Assembly: GCF_030651615.1 (NCBI RefSeq)
Contig: NZ_JAUSCG010000050.1
Span: 1-10,080 of the forward strand
DNA from: Methanocalculus sp.
GTDB taxonomy: Archaea > Halobacteriota > Methanomicrobia > Methanomicrobiales > Methanocorpusculaceae
Direction of reading: 5' to 3'
Length of the DNA stretch: 10,080 nucleotides
Shown here: in pieces, positions 1 to 5,368 of the stretch
Numbering within the stretch: the stretch's first letter is position 1
Layout of the letters: each line of letters opens with the position of its first letter
The notes under the pieces: model-generated
Told to the model about the DNA's origin: nothing
What the model saw: only the letters and a program-made list of their open reading frames with translations
Databases searched by the model: none
Translations under genes and position numbers: made by a program

Positions 1-660
1 CTTTGCGCCTTAGCGTGAGTATTTTTCCCCATCACTGTACGTTGGATCACGCAAAGCCGCTAAGCCGCTAAGTTTTCTCTGCTTGGAGTTACAACACCCT
101 TTGCGTCTTTGCGCCTTAGCGTGAGTATTATTTCCCTGTCATTGTACGTTGGATCACGCTCAAGGACGCTTAAGGACGCCACGTTTTCTCTGCTCGTCGC
201 ACCAACACCCTTTGCGTCTTTGCGCCTTAGCGTGAGTATTTTTCCCCATCACTGTACGTTGGATCACGCAAAGCCGCTAAGCCGCTAAGTTTTCTCTGCT
301 CGGGGCACCAACACCCTTCGCGTCTTCGCGTCTTTGCGTGAGTATTATTTCCCCATCACTGTACGTTGGATCACGCAAAGCCGCTAAGCCGCTAAGTTTT
401 CTCTGCTCGGGGCACCAACACCCTTCGCGTCTTCGCGTCTTTGCGTGAGTATTTTTCCCCATCACTGTACGTTGGATCACGCTCAAGGACGCTTAATGAC
501 GCCACGTTTTCTCTTTTCGGGGTTACAACACCCTTTGCGTCTTTGCGCCTTAGCGTGAGTATTTTTTCCCTGTCACGGTACGTTAGATCATGCTCAAGGA
601 CGCTTAAGGACGCCACGTTTTCTCTGTTCGTGGTTACAACACCCTTCACATCTTAGCGTG
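1..660. repeat. Tandem array of ~103-111 bp units with inverted-repeat arms
   Basis: Six full units can be aligned on the shared word GCGTGAGTAT, at 13, 119, 230, 336, 443 and 553. A seventh, decayed copy of the word lies at 656. Unit lengths are 106, 111, 106, 107, 110 and 103 bp. Each unit has a conserved loop containing TGTACGTTGGATCACGC, a right arm in one of two versions, a spacer beginning TTTTCTCT and ending ACAACACCC or ACCAACACCC, and a left arm for the next unit. Units 1, 3 and 4 carry right arm A (octamer-based, CGCAAAG/CCGCTAAG). Units 2, 5 and 6 carry right arm B (decamer-based, ACGCTCAAGG then ACGCTTAAGG). The array begins at the window edge, so its full size is unknown. Short open frames run through it on both strands, but they only translate the repeat (K/R/D-rich) and are not believable genes. 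Its function is unknown; it lies downstream of the thermosome gene. Confidence 0.93.
210..289. repeat. Representative hairpin/cruciform element of the array
   Basis: The best-preserved inverted repeat has a left arm at 210-234 and a right arm at 265-289 around a 30-nt loop. Twenty of 25 positions pair, and the five mismatches fall exactly every fourth base. The left arm is three copies of an octamer CTTWGCGN. The right arm is the same octamer in the opposite orientation (NCGCWAAG, three copies). The same arrangement recurs in the other arm-A units with small changes. Because adjacent units share arms, a right arm could also pair with the left arm that follows it across the TTTTCTCT spacer. 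Confidence 0.8.
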
Positions 661-736
661 ACACTCCACCTCCTGTGGCATGATAGGAGGCTGTCTCAAT
701 CAGGTCGTTACCATCTGAAAAAAAGGGAGATTATTT
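661..736. other. Short non-coding gap between repeat array and thermosome gene
   Basis: This stretch is not part of the repeat. It has a 6-bp inverted repeat, CCTCCT at 669-674 with AGGAGG at 685-690, around a 10-nt loop, and then an A-run (plus strand) at 718-724. No open frame or RNA gene is visible. Confidence 0.6.
718..724 (-). terminator. Oligo-T terminator after the thermosome gene
   Basis: Read on the minus strand, seven T residues follow the thermosome stop codon by about 12 nt, and a second T-rich patch (TAAAAATAAT) covers the stop itself. Archaeal transcription usually ends at oligo-T tracts without needing a hairpin, so this is a plausible end for the thermosome transcript. It would stop transcription before the repeat array. 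Confidence 0.5.
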
Positions 737-2332
737 TTACATCCCAGGTGCGTGGGACTGGGTGACCATCATATCGTCAACCCGGATCAGGAGGGCTGCG
801 GTCTCTGCCGCGCTCTGGATCGCCTGGCGCTTCACACGCATCGGCTCAAAGACACCCTCTGCTGCCATATCAACGATCTTTCCGGTGTAGACATTCAGAC
901 CCGCGTTCTTCTGACCGTCACCGTGAGCCTTCTTCAGCTCGACAAGTTTGTCGATCGGGTTGAACCCTGAATTCTCGGCGAGGGTGATCGGTATGATCTC
1001 AAATGCCTGTGCAAATGCCTCGATTGCGATCTGCTCACGGCCACCGATTGTTCCTGCATAGTCGCGGAGACGAATGAGCAGCTCGGTCTCAACAGCTGCA
1101 CCACCGATGGTGTACTTGCCGTCTTCCATTGCATCCTGGATGACACGCTTTGCATCGTTGATTGCACGGTCGAGTTCGTCGACGAGGTACTGGGTAGATC
1201 CACGGATCAGGATCGTTACCGCTTTTGCATTCTGGCATCCTGAGATCTTCGTCAGTTCCTCTTCTTCCATCTCTTCAACCCGGTCGGCAGTTCCGAGGGT
1301 CTCAGGTGTCAGGTCCTCTGGTTTGTTGACGATCTCGCCGCAGAGTGCCTTTGCGGCATACTTCATCTCCTTCTCAGTGACGTCTTCGAGGGAGTAGATA
1401 CCTGCCTTTCCAAGGTAGAACTGAATTGCATCGGCGATACCTTTCTGGCAGAGGAGGACGTTTGCACCGGAAGCGATGATCTGGTCTGCGATCTTCTTCA
1501 GCTGGGCCCGCTCGGCATCACCGAATGCTGAGACCTGTTCAGAGGAGGAGATCTTGATCTTCGCCTTTGTCTGGGTCTTTGTGATCTCAAGCGGAGAGCC
1601 GATCATGGCGACCTTTGCACCATTGACGAACTTTGGCATCTGATCGTCGAGACGGGTCTTGCCGATGATAACACCTCGGACAAGCGAGATATCATCCATT
1701 GAATCGCCCTTCTGGGTCTTGACAAGGATGTCGTCCTCATCAATGATGATCTTGTCGCCTGTTCTGACAGCAACGGTTGAAACAGCATCGACGACAATCT
1801 CTGATGCCTTCTCCCGGACAGCTTCGATGGTCTTTCCGACCATTGCGGTTGTTGCGATCTTCTTTAAGCTCTCTTTGTCATCAGGACTGATCGCGATTGC
1901 GAGTTCCTCAAGGATCTCAAGTGCTTTTCTCATCCCGAGGGTGTAGCCCTTTGAGATGTTTGTTGGGTGGATGCCCATCTTGAGCATGCGTTCTGCCTGC
2001 TCCATGAACGAACCGACCATGATAGCTGCAGTTGTTGTTCCATCGCCGCACTCATCATCCTGAGCGGTTGCGACTTCAACCACCATCTTGGCTCCGGGGT
2101 GCTGAACAGAGATCTCGCTTAATATCGTCGCACCATCGTTTGTGATGGTGATATCGTCTCCGGCAACGAGCATCTTATCCATACCGCGTGGCCCGAGTGT
2201 CGTTCTGACCGCCTCTGAGATCGCCTTTGCCGCAAGAATGTTTGAACGCTGTGCCTCGAACCCGCGGGTCTGTTCGACGTTATCCCGTAAAATTATGACC
2301 GGCTGACCGGCTGATTGCATACCATTTGACAC
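737..2332 (-). CDS. Thermosome subunit (group II chaperonin), somewhat divergent
   Basis: This 531-residue protein is a subunit of the cytosolic, ATP-driven archaeal chaperonin, which folds proteins inside a double-ring cage with a built-in lid. Visible family motifs are LGPRGMDKML (46-55), NDGATIL (65-71), the nucleotide-binding GDGTTT (96-101), VLLCQKGI in the apical part (292-299), a conserved-looking catalytic Asp in INDAKRV (D393), and LAEN/GLNVYTG near the C-terminus. The start is GTG at 2332: AGGAGG at 2346-2341 lies 8 nt upstream, whereas the in-frame ATG 12 nt downstream is too far from it. The protein differs from typical methanogen thermosomes as I remember them: GGAAVE (410-415) replaces the usual GGGAxE, the segment MIGSPLEI is unusual, and the C-terminal tail is short (SHAPGM) instead of a long Gly/Met-rich tail. 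It may be a secondary paralogue. The gene has its own promoter and stands apart from the operon upstream. Confidence 0.95.
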   Translation of the reverse strand: MSNGMQSAGQPVIILRDNVEQTRGFEAQRSNILAAKAISEAVRTTLGPRGMDKMLVAGDDITITNDGATILSEISVQHPGAKMVVEVATAQDDECGDGTTTAAIMVGSFMEQAERMLKMGIHPTNISKGYTLGMRKALEILEELAIAISPDDKESLKKIATTAMVGKTIEAVREKASEIVVDAVSTVAVRTGDKIIIDEDDILVKTQKGDSMDDISLVRGVIIGKTRLDDQMPKFVNGAKVAMIGSPLEITKTQTKAKIKISSSEQVSAFGDAERAQLKKIADQIIASGANVLLCQKGIADAIQFYLGKAGIYSLEDVTEKEMKYAAKALCGEIVNKPEDLTPETLGTADRVEEMEEEELTKISGCQNAKAVTILIRGSTQYLVDELDRAINDAKRVIQDAMEDGKYTIGGAAVETELLIRLRDYAGTIGGREQIAIEAFAQAFEIIPITLAENSGFNPIDKLVELKKAHGDGQKNAGLNVYTGKIVDMAAEGVFEPMRVKRQAIQSAAETAALLIRVDDMMVTQSHAPGM

Positions 2333-2340
2333 TCTGTAAT

Positions 2341-2346
2341 CCTCCT
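2341..2346 (-). promoter_or_regulatory. Shine-Dalgarno site of the thermosome gene
   Basis: A perfect AGGAGG on the minus strand lies 8 nt before the GTG start codon. This spacing decides the start in favour of GTG over the ATG four codons later. Confidence 0.85.
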
Positions 2347-2373
2347 GTATTGGTAAAAATGGAATTGAACTTC

Positions 2374-2390
2374 TATATAAAACTATCTTG
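2374..2390 (-). promoter_or_regulatory. Thermosome core promoter (BRE and TATA box)
   Basis: On the minus strand, 2381-2374 reads TTTATATA, an exact match to the methanogen TATA consensus. The bases before it (CAAGATAGT) are purine-rich and could serve as the TFB recognition element. A start about 25 bp downstream, near 2351, would give a leader of about 18 nt that holds the AGGAGG. The promoter lies within the 72-bp gap after gfcR, so the thermosome can be transcribed independently of the prs operon. Confidence 0.8.
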
Positions 2391-2404
2391 ACTTCGGGAC
2401 CTGT

Positions 2405-3028
2405 TCAGTCGATTCTGGAGATTCTGAAGAGTGAGTAGACAGGGACGCCCTCAACCTCGGTGATGCCGCGCTTATCAAAGAGAACCCATACTGCGACCGG
2501 AACGCCACCATGTCGCCGGAGATAGCCGATAACCTCTGCAATGGTCTTCCCTGAGGTGATAACATCATCCACGATGATGCATCGCTTCTCCTGTACTGAG
2601 GCGAAGTTCCCTGAGATCGACCCGATCGGGGTTTCAGAGACCGCATGTTTTGCAGGATGATAGACCGCAAGCCTGCATCCTTCACGTGCACCGATCAGCG
2701 TTGCAAGGGGAATACCGGATATGGCGATACCAACGATCACATCGGCATCGAGCGGTTCGCTTCGTTCAGCCTGAGGAAGATACCGATCGATCATCATGGA
2801 TGCAGCTGATTCAAGGAGTGTCGCATCACAACTGACACATGTCCAGTCGATATGTACGTCACGTGGAGCGGTATCACCCTTTGGCTGGGTCAGAAGCCAG
2901 GTGACGGTCTCCATCGAGAGTGAGAGCTCGTCTGCGATCTGACCGGGACTATGCCCTTCTTCGAGGAGTGAACGTGCCCTCTCCTTCAGATCTGTGAGGG
3001 ATGACATAGATGTAAAATCGATATCCAT
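2405..3028 (-). CDS. gfcR: GfcR/PyrE-like regulator: HTH plus phosphoribosyltransferase domain
   Basis: This 207-residue protein has an N-terminal helix-turn-helix (about 11-48, with GQIADELSLSMETVTWLL) joined to a type I phosphoribosyltransferase fold. The fold's PRPP loop is VDDVITSGKT (153-162). Proteins of this build are often annotated as orotate phosphoribosyltransferase-like. A haloarchaeal member, GfcR, is a transcription activator of glucose and fructose breakdown. A DNA-binding role with PRPP or a nucleotide as ligand is therefore likelier than an enzyme of pyrimidine synthesis. Its ATG follows the TAG of nob1 with no gap, so translation is probably coupled. A second Met at residue 8 (MSSLTDLKERA) is a possible alternative start, since neither site has a strong Shine-Dalgarno sequence. 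It is the last gene of the prs operon. Its target genes are not evident here. Confidence 0.85.
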   Translation of the reverse strand: MDIDFTSMSSLTDLKERARSLLEEGHSPGQIADELSLSMETVTWLLTQPKGDTAPRDVHIDWTCVSCDATLLESAASMMIDRYLPQAERSEPLDADVIVGIAISGIPLATLIGAREGCRLAVYHPAKHAVSETPIGSISGNFASVQEKRCIIVDDVITSGKTIAEVIGYLRRHGGVPVAVWVLFDKRGITEVEGVPVYSLFRISRID

Positions 3029-3484
3029 CTATTTATGCCTTCGTTTCAACGATGCTCCGCAAACAGGGCAGTCTACGCCCCCTTCTACATCCCTGCCGCA
3101 ACCGGTGCATACAAGCTTCCATACACGCTTTTTTGCCCGCCGCTGCAGGATCGGTATGACGCCGATGCCGAGTGTTGCAGCCACGTTCTGAACTGCAAAA
3201 TCATCCGTTGCGATCTCCCCTCTTATCGAGTATGCAACAGCGATGATACTGATATCTGTTTCTGAAAGCACCCCGAGATCCCCGCTTGATTCTGCCGCTT
3301 TCAGAACCAGCTTTCTGGATGCGGGGTCAGCTTCGGTGACGATGAGTCCATCCTCTTTCAGGGTGTCGAACCTGCATTTTGACCGGAGATCACAGAGTTC
3401 GTCGATCACCTGCGGAGTAGTGTAAAGATCGCCCTCAAGAGGGAATGATACGAAGAAGAAGGATGTATCGCAGACGACCTTCAT
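3029..3484 (-). CDS. nob1: Nob1-type endonuclease (PIN domain plus zinc ribbon)
   Basis: This 151-residue protein matches archaeal Nob1, the endonuclease that cuts the 3' end of pre-16S rRNA during small-subunit maturation. The PIN domain (about 1-112) shows the expected spaced acidic residues: D6 in CDTSFF, E29 in VIDEL, D77 in SETDISI and D94/D95 in IATDDFAV. The C-terminal zinc ribbon has two Cys pairs, CTGC (126-129) and CPVC (139-142). I chose the ATG at 3484 because it overlaps the rtcA stop as ATGA and has AGAGG 7 nt upstream. A GTG six codons earlier would keep the frame but would place that AGAGG inside the gene. The length fits archaeal family members (about 150-165 residues). It could be called only a PIN/zinc-ribbon protein, but both domains in this order favour Nob1. 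Confidence 0.87.
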   Translation of the reverse strand: MKVVCDTSFFFVSFPLEGDLYTTPQVIDELCDLRSKCRFDTLKEDGLIVTEADPASRKLVLKAAESSGDLGVLSETDISIIAVAYSIRGEIATDDFAVQNVAATLGIGVIPILQRRAKKRVWKLVCTGCGRDVEGGVDCPVCGASLKRRHK

Positions 3485-4440
3485 GCAGAAACCTCTATAC
3501 ACCCGTGATGATCAGTCAGGGTGATCGTATATCCGAATTGCTCAAGAAGTCGGATCATCGTCATCGAATGAGAGGTGATCTCCTGGGTGGTAAATGATCC
3601 CCCTTTCGCTGCAAGATAGATCAGCAGCTGATCGGCAAGATATGGGTCGACATCCCCCTCCGGATATTCAAGAAAAGCCTCTCCTGCCATTCTGCCGACA
3701 TCTTCTGCCGGGAGACCTCGCTCTCCAAGAGCAGCACCTCCATGCCCTCCCGAATAGACGGTGCAGGAAGATCCGACCCCCGGTCCCCTCTGTCGTATGA
3801 TCCGAACCGGCAGATCACCTGCAATGGATGCAGCAGCCGAGGCCTGCCTGGCTGCCACATGGTCGGGGAGGCCGGAGCTTGCTGATATGATCCCACATCC
3901 GCACGGAGCAGTTGCGCCAAGCGCACTCATCGCTGATGGTTCAGCATGTACCTTGACCTGTCCTCCTCCGATAGGGTAGTATCCGCGGGATTCGATCTCC
4001 ATGCTAACCCTGGCATCATGTGACCTCAGATACTCAAGGAAGACCCCGTTCCAGTAATCGATCGTCGGGGCAGCCCGTACCTCGGTCCCTCCGGTAATGG
4101 TGATGGTACCTCCGGTTTCAAGTGCCTGGGGCAGCCAGGCAGAGAGGACGAGCGGGATACTTCCGGCGGTCCCGATATCGACCCTGATATCCTTCTTCAC
4201 AGGAATCCCGGGATAAAAGAGGATCTCAGTTGATCTGATCTGCACCCCTTCTGTCTCTGCACCGGATACCGCCTCTGCTGCCATCACGGCAGCGACATGT
4301 TGTGCCGCAAGCCCCTGAGGTGAACGGTTTGCACGTATATTCATAATTCTGACCGGTTCTCTGGTCCGGGACGAGAGGGCGACGGCGGCTCTGACGATCT
4401 GGCCTCCACCTTCGAGATGACCGCCGTCGATTGTAATCAT
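3481..4440 (-). CDS. rtcA: RNA 3'-terminal phosphate cyclase
   Basis: This 319-residue enzyme uses ATP to convert an RNA 3'-phosphate to a 2',3'-cyclic phosphate through an enzyme-AMP intermediate. Family features in order are GGGQIVRAAVALS (11-23), the N(I)RANRSPQGLAAQH region (34-48), the signature RGYYPIGGGQV (152-162), and DQLLIYLA (270-277) followed by the putative nucleotidyl-accepting His291 in the TSHSMTMIRLLEQF segment. The length is close to E. coli RtcA (about 338). The start codon overlaps the prs stop as ATGA and its own stop overlaps the nob1 start as ATGA, so it is the middle of a coupled series. A small hairpin (CTGAG/CTCAG at 4444-4456) covers the GAGG just upstream of the start. 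No RtcB ligase gene is present in the window, so its RNA substrate cannot be named. Confidence 0.95.
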   Translation of the reverse strand: MITIDGGHLEGGGQIVRAAVALSSRTREPVRIMNIRANRSPQGLAAQHVAAVMAAEAVSGAETEGVQIRSTEILFYPGIPVKKDIRVDIGTAGSIPLVLSAWLPQALETGGTITITGGTEVRAAPTIDYWNGVFLEYLRSHDARVSMEIESRGYYPIGGGQVKVHAEPSAMSALGATAPCGCGIISASSGLPDHVAARQASAAASIAGDLPVRIIRQRGPGVGSSCTVYSGGHGGAALGERGLPAEDVGRMAGEAFLEYPEGDVDPYLADQLLIYLAAKGGSFTTQEITSHSMTMIRLLEQFGYTITLTDHHGCIEVSA

Positions 4441-5282
4441 CGCCTGAGTGCCTCAGCAATGGATGGTGCTGCAAAGATACGTGAACATCCCCGTTCGATC
4501 GTATCGCTTGATGAGATATCAGAGATACCTGCTGAGATGAGCCGGGTATATCCCCCACCTGAGAAGACACCATGTACACATGCAGCCGACACACTCACGG
4601 CTCCCTGTGATCTGAGCAGCATTGCAGCCGTTGCCAGTGTCCCTCCGGTTGAGATGATATCATCGACGATGACGACATTTCTCCCCTCCACACCGATATG
4701 TTTCGGCTCAATTCTTACCTCTTCACCGGATATTCTCGTCTTGTCGAGGTGATCGCAGTCCCAGCTGTTTGCAGAAGCAACTCCTTTTGCAAAGACCCAT
4801 GCCCCATCATCCGGAGCGAGTATAAGGGGGTTTTGGATGCCGGAATCTGCAAGGTATTCTCCTACAGCCGGTGCAATGGAGATGTTTTCGGAACGAACGC
4901 CGAAGTACTTCAGTACCTCGGGTTCATGGATATTGACCGTGATGATCCGATTGACACCTGTACTGAGAGCCTTTGCGATTGCACGGATACTGATCGGCTC
5001 TCCTGTATTGAATCGTTTATCCTGGCGTGCATATCCCATGTATGGGATCACCAGGGTTACGTCAGATCCCTCGCAGGCATCGATTAATAAAAGAAGCTCA
5101 ATGATTGAACCTGCATCAGGGAGTGATGAGACGATCACCGTCTCACCGTCCAGATCTAATGCCCGGATATAAAGCTCTCCATCGGGAAATCTGGACCTCT
5201 TCACCTCGCCCAGTGGGGCGCCCAGTTTTTCTGCAACCCGTGAGGCGAGAATCTGGGTTTTTTCCGTGCATATGACCTTCAT
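4437..5282 (-). CDS. prs: Ribose-phosphate pyrophosphokinase (PRPP synthetase)
   Basis: This 281-residue enzyme makes PRPP from ribose 5-phosphate and ATP. PRPP feeds purine, pyrimidine, histidine and tryptophan synthesis, and in archaea other phosphoribosyl transfers. Motifs are RFPDGE (31-36), PYMGYARQDKRF (80-91), NIHEPEVLKYF (117-127, the archaeal variant of the metal/ATP site), the flexible-loop residues K181 and R183 in LDKTRISGEEV, and the PRPP-binding loop VVIVDDIISTGGT (203-215). The length equals that of short archaeal enzymes and lacks bacterial extensions. The ATG at 5282 has GGGAGA (5296-5291) 8 nt upstream. It is the first gene of the operon, reads away from lonB, and its stop overlaps the rtcA start by 4 nt. 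Confidence 0.96.
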   Translation of the reverse strand: MKVICTEKTQILASRVAEKLGAPLGEVKRSRFPDGELYIRALDLDGETVIVSSLPDAGSIIELLLLIDACEGSDVTLVIPYMGYARQDKRFNTGEPISIRAIAKALSTGVNRIITVNIHEPEVLKYFGVRSENISIAPAVGEYLADSGIQNPLILAPDDGAWVFAKGVASANSWDCDHLDKTRISGEEVRIEPKHIGVEGRNVVIVDDIISTGGTLATAAMLLRSQGAVSVSAACVHGVFSGGGYTRLISAGISDISSSDTIERGCSRIFAAPSIAEALRR

Positions 5283-5327
5283 TTACGCAATCTCCCTGTA
5301 CTGAAACTACTTAAACTATTGACCTGA

Positions 5328-5335
5328 GATATATA
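5328..5335 (+). promoter_or_regulatory. Candidate TATA element for lonB
   Basis: GATATATA on the plus strand matches six of eight positions of TTTAWATA. A start about 25 bp downstream, near 5358, would give a very short leader of about 10 nt. An alternative is the weaker CTTAAACT at 5310-5317, with a start near 5340 and room for the GTGGGG at 5352-5357 as a ribosome site. Sequence alone does not decide between them. Confidence 0.4.
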
Positions 5336-5337
5336 AG
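5330..5337 (-). promoter_or_regulatory. TATA box of the prs-rtcA-nob1-gfcR operon
   Basis: On the minus strand, 5337-5330 reads CTTATATA, close to the archaeal TATA consensus. A start about 25 bp downstream, near 5308, would leave a leader of about 26 nt that contains GGGAGA at the right distance from the prs ATG. The box lies mostly inside the left arm of the nested palindrome and overlaps the candidate TATA element for lonB on the other strand. Confidence 0.7.
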
Positions 5338-5368
5338 CATTCAACGTTGTAGTGGGGTATATCTCAGA

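Larger units (their letters stand above)
5324..5367. promoter_or_regulatory. Nested palindrome (candidate operator) between prs and lonB
   Basis: CTGAGATATA (5324-5333) and TATATCTCAG (5358-5367) are perfect reverse complements. Their midpoint, 5345.5, is also the midpoint of the perfect 8-bp palindrome CAACGTTG (5342-5349). The arm centres are 34 bp apart, about three helical turns, so a symmetric protein or pair of dimers could bind one face of the DNA. The left arm overlaps the TATA element and the right arm ends one base before the lonB ATG. Binding would be well placed to control lonB, and probably prs. The regulator is not known. Confidence 0.6.

Noticed and set aside
277..656. Short open frames within the repeat array on both strands (277-486 minus, 392-649 minus, 441-656 plus)
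   Set aside because: They simply translate the repeat, change sequence with its unit length, lack ribosome sites and resemble no protein family.
1..660. CRISPR array
   Set aside because: The stretches between the shared words are themselves repeated from unit to unit and units exceed 100 bp. There are no unique spacers and no cas genes in the window.
669..690. Hairpin terminator
   Set aside because: The 6-bp stem is not followed by a T-run on either strand. The T-run at 718-724 is a better candidate for the thermosome transcript end.
2374..2404. Operator like the lonB palindrome at the thermosome promoter
   Set aside because: I looked for CTGAGATATA-like arms or a clear dyad near the TATA box and found none.
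3485..3502. GTG start for nob1 six codons upstream
   Set aside because: The ATG at 3484 has a well-spaced AGAGG and the ATGA overlap seen at the prs-rtcA junction, and the PIN domain begins right after it.
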